This document shows, piece after piece, positions 13,871-25,618 of a stretch of DNA of 64,000 nt. Every line of letters starts with the position of its first letter. The stretch's first letter is position 1. The position numbers were made by a program, and so were the translations under genes. The DNA lies in assembly GCF_003945595.2 (NCBI RefSeq), contig NW_024104423.1:62001-126000 (forward strand), written 5' to 3'. Source of the DNA: Pipra filicauda. Taxonomy: Eukaryota; Chordata; Aves; Passeriformes; Pipridae. Under the pieces are notes generated by a model, which worked only from the letters and a program-made list of their open reading frames with translations, ran no database searches and was not told where the DNA came from.

Positions 13871-15315
13871 CTTTAAATGTGTAGTGGCTGCTCAGCTCAC
13901 TTGTATGAGGCTACTTGGACCATTCTCATTGTTTTTGCTGATGTCCAGTAGTGCATGCCTATGCAAGCCTTTAGTTCAGAGCTAGATAACAATATGTTCT
14001 CTGTGGTTCTGTGATACCATTACTTTGTCTGCTTTGGCCTTTAATGGGAGTTCTCATCTCTGCTCCAACTTTTGTGGTAGAATTGAAGATCCGTGTATAT
14101 ATTTTTATCTTACTTTTGGAAAGAGTACAAAAGAAGACAAGGCCTATAGGTGAATATATTCCCTTTTCACTAATAAGAGGTGGAACTCCCTCAGTTGGGA
14201 GCTCTACAGTAAAAAGGAAAGACTGTGGTCTGTCATGCCAAGTGACTATGCAAAGCAGTGGAGCTTTTGTAAATGAAGGTACTACTAGCATATGCCTTCT
14301 CTACAGATTATTTGGTATGCAGGTATTTTGAGCACTGCAACGTACCTGAAGAGACTATATATTAACTTTCCACTCTTCTCTGGAGAGCGCTGTTTTGCTT
14401 TAATACTGAAAATCTTAGTGTCCTTTAGAGTCAGTTAGCCTTCCTCTTTTGGCAGTATTATAGAACAGGGAATTGACCTGGTTTTTCAATACTTGCTTTC
14501 TACATTTTTTGGCTATGAGAAGTTCCTGGCATGATGAAATTGTGTATTGTCTTTTTCCTTGCAAAGTTCTCCACCATGTAGGACTATTGTATCTTCATTA
14601 GGATTTTACTTTTTAGGTGCTTGTTGAAAGTTTTTGATGGTATTCATTCCTTTTTAAGGAATGGAAGAAGCACAGAAGACTCACACAGCCCTCAGTGGAT
14701 GAGGGACTATCAATGCCTTAGCCAATGTCATATCTAAGGGAAGTGCAGTGACATCTTCAGTCCCATATCAGGTGATTGGCAGAGACTGATCAGTCAGCAT
14801 GAGTTAACCTTAATTTTACAGGTTTTTCTGGTAGAACTTGATCTGTTTACAGGATTTTTCTAGACATAACAGATGCCACGTCTGTTGTGCACTACTGCCC
14901 TCTGGAGAGTAGACCTTTTGTGCACACTGGTTGTGGGAAGATGGCTGGGGGTAAAAATTAGAGGAAACTGAGAAGTTCTATTCACATCCCAACGGAAGTT
15001 TTAACAGTACAGAAATTATAGGGTAAAATGCAGCTGCTACACCCTGGATGGAATGCGGTCCATGTGCTCCACTACGCTTTCCCATACAACAGCAAGCACC
15101 TGCTAAGGGGATGGAACGTAGGGTGGAGCAGAGCGGAGACACCGCGGCCAGGCTCTGTGGAAATCCTTGCAGGGAGGGGGACTCCATGGTACTTTGCAGC
15201 TGATAACCTGCATAGCACCCGTCAATCAAGGGAGATAGGAAAAGATGTCCTGCTGCTGAGCCAGCAACTGTGGCGAAATCTCTCCTCGGATGAACTTGGT
15301 TCATTAAAGCCTAAC
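13871..15315. other. Intergenic DNA, no gene recognised
   Basis: Single-copy-looking sequence. From about 15000 the GC content rises and a 140-codon open frame (15028-15450, plus) appears, but its translation resembles no family I know and it runs into the LTR-like segment that follows. It may be internal or flanking sequence of an old retrovirus. Confidence 0.35.
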
Positions 15316-15690
15316 TGTAATATTAACGCACACCTCCATCCCAACGTTACCCACCTCCAAGGTACAGCCACCCCCCACTGGGCATGCGCCCTGGATTTTT
15401 TTACTGAATCTTTAAAAGCAGAGAGAAGCAACGAAGGTATTTATGACTAAAGTCACTCAAGCTCCACCTAAGCATAAACAAATAGTATAAAAGTTGAGAA
15501 TGGGGGAAAAGTTAGGGAAGACTCCATCACAACTGCTGGGATCAGTTGATGGGCTGAACCTGTCTTCTCCCCCATAGGGACACCTGTTGGGTAAGAACTG
15601 TATAAGCACTGAATACTTTAGAGCTTGAGATTACTGCCTTAAATATGTTTTTGCAGTCAGCTATTATCACTGGCAATCTTCGATCTGTCA
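15316..15690 (+). mobile_element. Possible solo LTR of an ERV-type element
   Basis: The segment starts with TG (15316) and contains a TATA-like box (AGTATAAAAG, about 15485-15494), followed by a compact GC-richer stretch and pyrimidine-rich segments, which is how an LTR promoter looks. The composition differs from the AT-rich surroundings. I could not fix both ends or see a target duplication, and I did not recognise a coding interior, so assignment to an ERV family is open. It could instead be a stand-alone promoter-like sequence. Confidence 0.35.
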
Positions 15691-18600
15691 CAATTTCGTA
15701 TTGCTAAAGAGTGTTATTCCATAACCTGTTAGTGGTGGTCCTTCCCAAGTGCTAGCAGTTGCTGGCAGCAGGTAACACACTCGAATATTGGGAAGACCCA
15801 CTGAGGGGTCTCTGTTATGCTGTTGATGTGTGTCCCTGAATAAGCCAGTCAAATCCCCCTTTGATCCAGCAGGACTGTTCTGTGAAGGGTCCCCATAACA
15901 GGACACAGACTGGTTGGGCACAAGGATCTCGGCTTTCCTGGGGCAGTGACAGACAAACACAAAGGGTGGAGTAAAACTCCCCACACTAAGGATCAAGGAT
16001 ATCTCCCCTCTTCACATGACACTGGTTCATAAGGGTCTACCAGTCCCAGTATTTGCCTGAGGTAGACAGGATCACGTGTCCATCTATGGGATGATTGCCT
16101 GCATTGTCCCTCTATTCCAGAAGTTCTTATCAATAACTCCGTGTGGTCTCTATGGTGTTTTCCCTAGCACCTCATGCATGAGACCACAGTTTTAATTGGT
16201 AATGTCTTATATGATCAGCATTTTAGTCTCAAGAACCCTTTGCACAGGGCTAAGATTTAAAAGACATATTGTACGTTATTCCAATTTCACCTCTACAGTC
16301 ACATTTATCAGTCTGGCAAGACTCCAAAGCAGAAGGAAAGACAGGTTATGATGGAATGTGTCTAAATATTTTGAAACAAGCAAGATGAATGTAATTTTGT
16401 CTTACTTTTCCTACCAGTATTCAGAATAGTGAAATCCCTTGTATTGGTAGAAACCATGTGGCCTTTTTGAGAACAGCACAGTCGTGTGCTACTATTGGTG
16501 TGCCCAGCTGAAAGGAAAGGCTATTCTGCCTGAAAAGAGCATCTGGAGTCACTAATTCTAATTATCTTAATTAGCAATGGGCTTACATTACATTTGAAGT
16601 GCAGAGAGAACAGAAAACAATGGGCTCTGCTTGACTAGTACTGAATTGTGACTTACTGTCCTCTCACCCTCCCAAGGTTTAGGCCATCAGTTGTAAGAAG
16701 GTCATAAGGAAGATAAGAAAGGGAAAACTACAATCAGAGGTTGCACTGTTCAGACAAGTGTAGGTTTTTAAGAGGAAAATCACTAACTTGAGAGATATAG
16801 AATTGTAAGGGTATAAACAAGAAATCAGGGAATGGCAATTCAGCATTAACGGAGATCTTTTCCAGCGACCAGTTGAGTGAATCTTCATAAGCTATTCCTT
16901 AGGTGTTTTATCAGGAGTGCTGAGAACACAAATGTTTAGCCTAGAAGCTCCTTAAATTCTACCTGCCTTTTGTGTATGCTACAAGAAAACTCTGTGATAC
17001 ATGCTTGCAGAATCTCTGCATGGCAAAACACACTCACAGCAAAAATGCAATGGTTACGGTCTCACCATCCCAAAATCTGGAGTATGGGGCAGTGCCATGC
17101 AGAGACATTTAAATAACTAAGCCCTCAACTGGTCTTGCCTGGCCTTGCCTGGTCTTGGAGTCCATGGTGCCACTTCTACTGGAGCTGGTGATAAAAGCAC
17201 TCCTTGATGGTTCAGGAGAAAGGGGCCAGGGGAAAGGGAAGGGTTGGAAAACAATGTCAAAAGCCAAGGCAACAGGAACAGTAAAGGGAGGAAGCAGCCT
17301 TCCAGAGAAAAAGAAATAGTAATGATGCTCAGCTACAAAAAGCTTGGAAGATACTCAAGTAAGACTATACAGCAGCAGTAGCAACTTGAATGGAAAAGCA
17401 TGGTGTCCTACCCAGGTGGTTGGACCTTTTCTGTGACAACGTATTTATGAAGTTTTCCTATTTCTAACTCATCTTACAGGGGAGAATGATGTATTTCCAG
17501 TCTTTTAAGAGTGTGGTTGGAGTGACTTCTTCAGACATGATCTTAAAAATCTTTGCAATAAGAACATCAACAGTGTTCTATTAGAATATTAATGCTTGAA
17601 GACATTAATCTTATGCTCCAACAGCCTTTCCGCAAATCAAAAACTGTTTTCTCCAAATGTGCATTTGTCAGATATGTTTTTATGTATTTGTTCAAGAATC
17701 ATTCGTGTTCCTTTGTCTCACAGAGGAAGGAAGTTATTAAGATTTGGTACATCCTCGTTTCCCAGAACAGACTTGAGTCTGGGACTCACAAGGTGCAGTG
17801 GATTGCTATCAATCATATTTGGCTGTAATATCTGGATATTTTATTCTAAGGCCAAAATATATGATTTGTATTCTCATGAAAATAATAATTCTTAATTTTT
17901 CCAGTCCCTTATCTCCTTTCTATTCATATAAAGAACAAATGGTTTTAAATCTTACTAAATTATTAATTCTCATTACATGAAAACATATTCCATCGTTCAG
18001 TAAAATGTTCTATGAAAAGTAGATCTTCCTATCAGTTCTGCACATTTTTAATATAACTCCATATCCTTCTTTCTTTCTTCATGAGATAGACTAGAACTTC
18101 CTGATTATCTTTCCTATTTTTATACTTTTAGCTATAATATTTTTTAGTTTGGAAATCCCAGTCATTTTAGGCACACTTTCCACAATTTGTTATATCCTAT
18201 CATCAGAGTCCATTGTTTCCATTGGATTTTAAATGAGCATGTCACATTGTATTTTTGTTAATGAAGTACACAATGAACAGTGGGAGTTTACATGAATTTT
18301 ACTCACAAAGCCCAGCGGACAGAGTTAATTTGAACTACAGGATGTTGAACTAATGGTTTGTTGTCCTTTCCCCTCCCTCACCATCTCTCCCTCAGTTGCC
18401 TTCAATATTTAAAAATATAATCTGTTATCACATTGGTCAGATATTTCAGAACCATGGACTGTGCTTACAGTCCTCTCAGCTCAACTAAGTGGATTGTGTT
18501 TCACAAACTTTTATCACTTTAGTTGCTTACTAATTTTGGTCAAGTTACTGAGAAGCAAATGAAAAAAGTTACCAGAGAGCACTTCAGTAACCCACTTCTC

Positions 18601-19805
18601 CACATCTACCTTAGTTTGCATGTTATGATGACAATTCACTGTTTATTTATATTCTTTGGCTTCTGTCTCTCAGATGGTTTGGTTTTCTGAATAATGGCAC
18701 TATGGTTTCACACCTTAGTGGTTCAAGTAACTATATTCTTTGGTTTAACACCTCAGGGGTTCTCACTAAGGTACTTTTTCAAACGGATCAGGTCAAAGGT
18801 CCACGGAGTTCTAAATGTAAGATGCCACAGGTTTTACATATAAAACCTTTGTTACCTTAAGGAGGAGAAGCCCTTTTACGTAGATCATTTGGAGTTTGTA
18901 GTTTTGTACCTACAGAGCATATGCAGACAGTAGCATCTAATATCACTCAATAGACTCTGCCACTGCAGCAAGCCCTACTAGAGGGGCAGTGCGCTTTCTC
19001 CTAGTGAAGACACAGCAACTTTCATTATGTGTATACAAAATATTTACTATTTAAAAATGTCCAGGCTGGAACTTGGCCCTTAATAAAAAAAGAAATTAGA
19101 TATTTAATTTATTCCTTGAATAAAAAAATTAGATACAGGCAAGACATAATGATAAATACATCCTCGTGGACACACACGCATTCCTGAGCATCATCTAAAA
19201 TATCAAATGGTAATATGAACAAAGTATTGGTTACTGTACTGCTACTATTATTTTTGAAAAATAACACGACACCTGACTTTAAAAGTCCAGTAGATGTATG
19301 TAAACAATCTTCCTTTTTCCAGCAAAGAAAGTTCTTTCCCATGAGGACTGAAAATAATTACTCAGTTGTTACTAGAACAAAATACTTCATACTCCAGAAT
19401 TAAAACTGTGCAACTGCAGGAACTCTTTAAACCAGCTTGCAGATAGGCTGAATAGTGAGGAACTTTCATGTAAGTGCGTGCCTGCATTTCAGGTAGAACC
19501 ATCCCTCCCCCCTTGTGATATTAATTTTGAAACTAGGTGGAAAAATTCACCAAGTTTGTTTTCCGAAGTAGTTAGCATTCTAAAATGAAAGTGCTGTCTC
19601 AAGGCTAGAAACACAAGTACACTGAAAAACAAAATTCTGTTTAACAAAGTCATAAAGTAGTGAGATTTGATGCACTCTTCCAAAAAGGGACTCTGAGTCA
19701 CAGCCTATATAAAAACTCTCAAGAGACCCTTCATCTCTTAACCAGGTAGTACAAATGTTCTTTGTTCTCACCAAACTCCCCACTGCTCAGTTCCACCAGG
19801 CAATT
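15691..19805. other. Intergenic DNA, no gene recognised
   Basis: About 4 kb of mostly AT-rich DNA between the LTR-like segment and the repeat nest. Short open frames on both strands carry no recognisable domain. A small internal repeat of CTGGTCTTGCCTGG type occurs near 17130-17160. Nothing else can be supported. Confidence 0.5.
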
Positions 19806-20131
19806 TGCTTTGTTATAGTGTAAATGGGCCCAGAGTGTGGTGGAGTTGCATCCAAAGGGTGTTTGGTCACAAGTGGTGTTCCTCAGGGCTCAGTGTTGGG
19901 GCCAGTCCTGTTTAATATCTTCATCAACAATGCAGGTAATTAAGTGCACCCTCAGTCACTTTGCAGACACCAAGTTGGGCATGAGTGTTGATGTGCTGGA
20001 GGGCAGGAAGGCTCTGCAGAGGGATCTGGACAGGCTGCATGAGGTTCAACAAGGTCAAGGTCCTGCACCTGGGTCATAACGACCCCGTGCCATGCTACAG
20101 GCTGGGGGCAGAATTACTGGAAAGTTGCCTG
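19806..20131 (+). mobile_element. CR1 LINE fragment, middle of reverse transcriptase, cut by provirus A
   Basis: The plus strand encodes broken CR1 RT pieces: a region equivalent to the GVPQGSVLGP block near 19880-19910, then EGRKALQRDLDRLHE, then YRLGAELLESCL. Frameshifts separate them. The CR1 stops abruptly at 20131, where the U5-like end of provirus A begins. Confidence 0.8.
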
Positions 20132-20174
20132 TGGATTCATTCACTGAAAAGGGTGCTGAGGGACTTTTGCCGTA
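20132..20174 (+). mobile_element. Provirus A: 43-nt remnant of the 5' LTR (U5 end)
   Basis: This stretch is repeated with small changes (a 4-nt indel and a few substitutions) at 26998-27044, where it is the end of a longer LTR-like piece. Here it is followed by two bases and then TGGTGCCC at 20177, a plausible tRNA primer-binding site, and next by a purine-rich leader with a GGTGAGTA donor-like motif near 20230. That order fits LTR end, primer site, leader. Most of the LTR is missing because the CR1 boundary cuts it. Confidence 0.6.
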
Positions 20175-20403
20175 ATTGGTGCCCTGTGTGAGTCATTTTT
20201 CTGCACTGTGGTGAACGCACGACATGACGGGTGAGTAGAGAAGAAAAAAAAAGGCAAAGGAAAAAACAGAAAAAGAGAGGAAGAGAAAAAGAAATAGAAA
20301 AAAAATATAATAAAAGGAGGGCATTTTTTTGTGTGGCCACAGCTCTATCAGAATAGAGCACAGCGGCACTTGTTGAAAAAGGAGTAGCAGGGTTGTGTTA
20401 GAG

Positions 20404-21236
20404 ATGGGGCAGACTGCTTCTATTGAACATGAGTTGTATTTTTGAGTTTTGCAGCAGATTTTAAAATCTTCAGCATATTGTTTAAGTGACAGGCAGGTGA
20501 CTTCCCTATTGTTATGAGTAAAAAGTAACTGTAATTGGTTCCCGGAATAAGGTTCATTTAATAGTAAGATACAGGAATGTGTTGGTGAACATTTACAAGC
20601 TATAAAACAAATGGGATTTGACATTGCAGATGAATTTTTAGTGACTTGGCGATTTATTTTTACAGCATCGTCTCAGTTGCAACCTGCAGAAAGAGTTCTT
20701 GAAAAACAGGGTGAACAGGGGGACGATAGGGAACATGTTTGTGATTTGTCCGGAGAGAAAAATGTTAAAGACAACGGTCCTGATGTAAATCCTTTTGATC
20801 CAAGACTCGTAAATCCTGGTATGGGACCTGATTTATGCCCTCTCCTTATGCCTATGCAGACATTGTAAGCAGATAATGAGAAATCCAAAAATCTGTATTC
20901 CATGCCCCCTATGGCACCCCCTTCTCCTCTTATTGACTTTGCGACTAAGTGGGTTAATGACGCTGATGAACATATTTGACACACAGCAAAAACAGTTGTG
21001 AAATTCTGTACCGAGGAAGCGTTAAAGCAAGGGGATTTATCTTTCGCTTTCCCTGTGGTTTACTATCCAAATCAGCCTCCTACACGTGAGCCGGTTCCAT
21101 ATCCAATATTCAAGGAATTGAAAAAATCTGTAATGGAAAATGGCGTTAAAAGTCCTTTCACACTGGGATTGGTAGAAATTATTGCTTCTAGTAATTCCAT
21201 GGTGCCTTGGGATGGGAAAACTCTAATGCGAACAAT
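20404..21236 (+). pseudogene. Provirus A: degraded betaretrovirus-like gag
   Basis: A frame starting with ATG GGG at 20404 gives a Met-Gly start, as in myristoylated retroviral Gag, but has in-frame stops within the first 60 codons and more near 20867 and 20977. From about 21049 it encodes the start of a capsid N-terminal domain of betaretrovirus type (PIFKELKKSV, then SPFTLGLVEII), similar to the capsid of provirus B at 22819. Upstream lies an unusually A/G-rich leader (20238-20320). The gag is cut at about 21237 by a CR1 tail. It cannot encode a full Gag. Confidence 0.75.
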
Positions 21237-21372
21237 CATAGAATCAGCCAGGTTGGAGGGGACCTTTGAGATCATCAAGTCCAACCCTTGATCCACTACC
21301 GCCGTGGTTACTAGACCATGGCACTAAATGCCACATTCAGTCTCATCTTAAAAACCTCCATGTGGATGAAGA
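21237..21372 (-). mobile_element. CR1 LINE 3'-end fragment inserted in provirus A
   Basis: The plus strand starts ATAGAATCAGCCAGGTTGGA and continues with GATCATCAAGTCCAACCC, the antisense of the CR1 3' terminus. It interrupts the gag of provirus A directly after its capsid segment. Confidence 0.7.
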
Positions 21373-21479
21373 CTCCAAAGAATTAGAGAGAAAAGCCTAC
21401 CAGCACTGGACTGCACCACTGAAGGAGATCGCAGAAGAAGAGGATTGGATCTAAGATAATGGACTTGTTTAACTGAAAC

Positions 21480-21806
21480 TGTTTAATGGAGAGAAATCAC
21501 AGGTTAATGTTTGTCTTAATGTTTTAAACTGATGGTTTATTCCTGCCCCCAAATTTTACAATGGTTTGATCCCACAAGAGTTTCACTCCCTTCTTATGCA
21601 TATTCTACTGTAATCCCTCCCCTCTGCACCCAATTGTTGTTCTTCTTTCCCACAACTCCTCCCCTTGTTTATCATACTCTGGATAGTTCTTTGAGCTCCC
21701 CTATAAAAGGGGGAGCCATTTTAATAAAATGGTTCACTCCTTTCCAACCTACAACCTGTGTCGAACCCTGAGTGAACTTCCCCATGTCCCTAGCCGGGCT
21801 GCCTCA
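21480..21806 (+). mobile_element. Provirus B: 5' LTR
   Basis: LTR-like promoter and processing signals occur in order: TATA box TATAAAA at 21702-21708, poly(A) signal AATAAA at 21723-21728, then a U5-like stretch ending near 21806. Two bases later TGGCGTCCAGATGTGG (21809-21824) looks like a primer-binding site of the tRNA-Lys class, as usual in betaretrovirus-like elements. The left boundary is an estimate. The LTR points toward SMCHD1, about 7.4 kb upstream of its start codon. Confidence 0.6.
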
Positions 21807-22064
21807 AATGGCGTCCAGATGTGGTGCAGGTTTGTAGGTCCTTCATATATTGAAGGAACTCATCTGCCCACCTGGGCAGGTGGCATAGAGAGCAGCATGC
21901 TGTGGCATAGAGAGCAGCACTCCAGCAGTCACCCCAGCTGAACGGTGGATACAGCATCAACTGGTGGGCTGATCCTCGCACCCAAAAAGAAGAGGTGAGC
22001 AGCTGGGGCTAAATCACTTTTTCCCACTATCCCCCTTCTCTATCTTTACTCAATAAAGACAGTC
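21807..22064 (+). other. Provirus B: primer-binding site and leader
   Basis: The primer-binding-site candidate is at 21809-21824. The leader contains a short direct repeat, TGGCATAGAGAGCAGCA twice (about 21880 and 21903), and leads into the gag start at 22065. A GAGGTGAGCAG motif near 21995 could be the major splice donor. Confidence 0.5.
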
Positions 22065-23309
22065 ATGGGATCTCGCCTTTCTACAGCTGAAAAAGATATA
22101 TACCATAATCTCAAAACTATAATTACTCGATATGGACATAAATACAATAGAGATTCCCTAAAATCATTGGCTAAATGGCTTAACAAGAAAGGGAAATATG
22201 TCCTGGAAAATCTTAATGCTGATGAATGGGACAAAATTGGCAACAAACTGTGGAAAGAATGTGAAAAAGGAGAAAAGGAAGGAATTAAAGTGCTTATCGC
22301 TTGGAGACTCATCCTGATAATTTTACAGAGGACAGAAAACAAAATTCAGAAAGCTAGAAGCCCTCCTCCTCATAAAAAATCATTGTCACAAGATGGCGGA
22401 TCAAGATCTTCTTTATATAAGAACATCTCTTCAGCTCAAGATGGTGAACAGGGGGATAGTGAGGAAGAAGGAGAAGGTGGGAAAACTAACACCCCACAAG
22501 ATGGTGACAGGAGAAAAGGTGGGAAGGCTAGTCGAAACGGCAGGAAAACTAACCTCTTAGCCACGCCTGTTCTTCATCATACCCAAGTCCCACCTCCTTC
22601 CCCTGACCCAGAGGTGATGTCATCTCCTCCACCCCAGAAATCAGTTAGGATCAGGGGTCATAAAAATGGTGGCGAGCATGACATATCCGGTGTAAACTTC
22701 TGGGAAGCTGGCACCACCCATGACACCGATAGTGAACTTGATGAATCTGATAACAGCAATAGATGGGAATTAACCCGAAAGGAAGCCGAAGATACTGGAG
22801 ATTTAAATTGGATGAAAGTTTTCCCTGTTTATGTTGAAGAGGGCAAGCCACCAATGTGGCAACCCCTTTCTTTCCCCATATTAAAAGATATTAAAAAAGC
22901 CATACAAGATTATGGACTTAATTCTCCATTCACCATAGGATTAATTGAATCCTTGTTTGTGGCTTACACTCTCACACCTAATGATCTAAGAACCATAGCT
23001 AAAGGCTTGCTAACAACCATGCAAAACACGATGTTTGAAAGTGAGTGGAAGTCAGCCATTCGAAAATATGTCCAAGAGACTTTTGCTAATAAAAACATTC
23101 CAGCCATCAACATTATTAATAGACTCTATGGTGATGGGCCTTTCTCAGAAAATAAACAGCAGGCCAAATTGCCTTTGGAACAACTGGATCGGACCAAAGG
23201 GTTCACACTCCAGGCAATTAAAGCTATCACAGATGCCTCCACCCCCACCCCATCATTTTCATCAATACATCAGGGGGTGGAAGGGTCATTTTATGACTTT
23301 GCCACATGA
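22065..23309 (+). pseudogene. Provirus B: betaretrovirus-like gag, 414-codon open part (matrix to capsid)
   Basis: The frame starts with Met-Gly, the signal for N-myristoylation, followed by a basic, helical matrix-like region (about residues 1-95), then a charged Gly/Asp/Glu/Lys-rich and Pro-rich linker (about 100-245) and a capsid domain from about 250 (PILKDIKKAI, SPFTIGLIES, LTPNDLRTIA). The frame closes with a TGA at 23307-23309 inside the major homology region of capsid (QGVEGSFYDF precedes it), so the C-terminal capsid helices and nucleocapsid are lost from this frame. Relatedness to betaretroviral (ERV2/ERVK-like) Gag is inferred from these motifs and the Lys-type primer site. The upstream 1242 nt have no stop, in contrast to the decayed sequence downstream. 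Confidence 0.85.
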
Positions 23310-24087
23310 CTACGCAAAGCCATTTTGCGACAAATCACCCATCCAGAAGGTCAAGAAGAGCTTTTCCAAAAAACAGCACTACAAAAAGCAAATTAAGATT
23401 GCAGAGAAATATTAAAACATCTTAAAACCCCCACACTTCTAGAGATGATAGAAGCGTGCATGGATGTGGGGTCCCACAAGTACAAAACAAAACTTTAAGC
23501 AGCAGCTATCCAAGAGACACCCACTGCAGTGGCAGTGAAAGGTACGTCCAAAACTTAATGGTGCTCCTCCCCAACTCCCAGCTCAGGTAAGTCCTCGATG
23601 TGGGAAAGGTAGGCACTGGTAAAAAGACTGTCACTCAAAATTTGATATAAATGGCCACCCCTTGCCACCAAAAACACCCCCAGTACCTAAAAAATCATTT
23701 GTGAAGGGAAATGGGGTGAAGAGCGCTGGGAGGGGAGCGCGAGGACACAAAAGACCCTCCCTCGCTGCCAGTGTACACCGAGCAATCCCGATCTCCCACT
23801 GACCTTTCAGGAAACAGACACGTAAAGCTATCTTGGATTGATTTAACACCCGTAGAACAAGAGTCTACATTAATTAGTGACTTCTATTTACTTCCAGTTC
23901 TACCTTCTGAAGACATTTCAAGAGATGAAACCTATTTATTGACTAATACCATGTAAGCATCAATTAGAAGAATTGTCATCATTCCTCAAATAATTAAAAA
24001 CCTAGATCCTCATAAGGTAGTCATTAAGGTGCATGTGATCTTTCCTCCCGTTGTTATTTATGATCATGAACCAATTGCTCAACTACT
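23310..24087 (+). pseudogene. Provirus B: decayed gag 3' end and gag-pro junction
   Basis: The frames continue the Gag after the stop at 23307 but carry many stops and shifts. Near 23595-23630 a half zinc-knuckle can be read (CGKGRHW, a stop, then KDC), placing the nucleocapsid here. The stretch at 23771-23956 is an open frame without a recognised domain, in the position where a protease N-terminal extension would be. Confidence 0.6.
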
Positions 24088-24288
24088 ATGTCACAGTTGT
24101 CTTTAGCCTCCAACAGTGAGACAATAGAAATAAATTGGACCCAAAACATCAATAAACAAAGACCTACGCTAACGTGTACTGTTTTCTCTTTAGAAGCACG
24201 TCAAACTACCACTATCACAGGTCTTGCTGACATGGGAGCGGACGCTACCATAATTGCAGAAAAGGACTGGCCAGCTCACTGGACATTG
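24088..24288 (+). pseudogene. Provirus B: fragment of retroviral aspartic protease
   Basis: The frame includes TGLADMGADATII, the active-site block of retropepsins (Asp-Thr-Gly-Ala in most families; here Met replaces Thr), followed by EKDWPAHW, a typical continuation in betaretrovirus-like proteases. The protease is cut after about 60 residues by the RTE insertion at 24289. No pol or env of this provirus is seen after it. Confidence 0.7.
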
Positions 24289-25618
24289 TCTCATCATCAT
24301 GGCTAGGCTTTGCGAACGAAGATTTGGGAAGGCTCTATCCACATTTGCTACAGGCACGCTGATGGCTTATGAGGCCAATACGTGACAGACAAATCCGATT
24401 GCAAAAGGCACAGCAGAAAGACTCCTTAGATGGTGTATTCTGCAATACACGATTCTTTCTGCGTTGCCTTTTTTCCTCGAGGGTGATCCTGCGTGTGTTC
24501 TCAAAGGAGACAGCTGCGTTATAGATGGTGTGTCTCCAGGCCTCCCGATTTGAGGCCAGAGTAGACCAGTTATGGAGATCAATATGGCCAAGGCTGAGAT
24601 GTTGTTTCAGGGAGTCCTTGTATCTTTTCTTCGGGGCTCCTCTCTTGCGGCAGCCAGTGGCAAGTTCACCATAAAGCAAGATCTTAGGGAGGCGGTGGTC
24701 CTTCATCCTGGAGACGTGCCCTGCCCAACGCAGCTGTGTTCTCATCAACATGGCCTCAATACTTGTGATAGCTGCTTGCTCTAGAACAGATGTGTTGGTC
24801 ACATAGTCTGACCAGTGGATGTTTAGGATTGTACGGAGGCAGCGTTGATGGAAGCGTTCTAGGAGACGCAGGTGGTGGCGGTAGATGACCCATGATTCGG
24901 AGCCATATAAGAGAGTCGACAACACTATGGCTTTGTAAACACTGATCTTGGTGCTTTTCTTCAAGTGTTTATTACGCCATACTCTTTTGTGGAGTTTTCC
25001 AAAGGCACTATATGCCTTTGCTAATCTGTTGTCTATCTCTCCGTTGATCTTACCATCTGAGGAGATGAGGCTACTGAGGTAATTAAACTGTTGGACTGAT
25101 TTGAGCTCTGATTCGCCAATGGTGATGTGGGGATGATGGGGGACTTCCTGAGGTGCAGGTTGATGGAGGACCTCTGTCTTCTTTAAGCTGACTTCCAGCT
25201 CAAAGAGCTCAGCAGCATCTGCAAAGCAGGATGTTAAATGCTGCAGGGCTGCTTCTGTGTGGGTGACAAGGGCGGCGTCATCAGCATAAAGCAGCTCCTG
25301 GACAAGATGGTTTAAGGTCTTGGTGTGGGCCTTCAGACGCCTTAGATTGAATAGACTTCCATCAGTACGGTATCAAATGTAGATACCATCCTGATCATCG
25401 AGGTCTGCTGTGGCCCTTTGGAGCATCATGCTAAAGAAGACGGTGAATAGGGTAGGAGCGAGAACGCAGCCTTGTTTCACACCATTCTTAATTAAAAAGG
25501 GCTCAGAAAGTGTGTTGCCATATCTGACTTGGTCGTGCTGATCCTCATGGAGTGAGATGATCATTTTAAGGAACTTGGGGGGACAACCTAAACATTCCAA
25601 AATCTGCCACAGACCTTT
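24289..25618 (-). mobile_element. 5'-truncated RTE-clade LINE with nearly intact ORF C-terminal half
   Basis: On the minus strand a frame of about 420 codons is interrupted by a single TGA near 25373. It encodes the second half of an RTE-type reverse transcriptase: GCPPKFLKMI, GVKQGCVLAPTLF, the YADD catalytic motif (codons at 25277-25288), the thumb and connection (ISVYKAIVLSTLLYGSESW, LRWAGHVSRM) and a C-terminal zinc-finger-like Cys/His end (CAFCNRICLSRIGLISHQRA). The 3' end is a short (ATG)n tail at 24289-24301. The endonuclease and first RT blocks are missing because of 5' truncation at about 25618, where CR1 sequence starts. It sits between the protease of provirus B and a minus-strand CR1. 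The motifs fit the RTE/BovB-type group, perhaps the avian lineage known as AviRTE; that last step is inference. Confidence 0.85.

Noticed and set aside
15028..15450. 140-codon plus-strand frame
   Set aside because: No recognisable domain; overlapping frames exist on the minus strand and it runs into an LTR-like segment. Not enough to call a gene.
20238..20320. A/G-rich tract considered as a polypurine tract of provirus A
   Set aside because: It lies right after the primer-binding-site candidate, in the leader, whereas a plus-strand priming tract should sit just before the 3' LTR.
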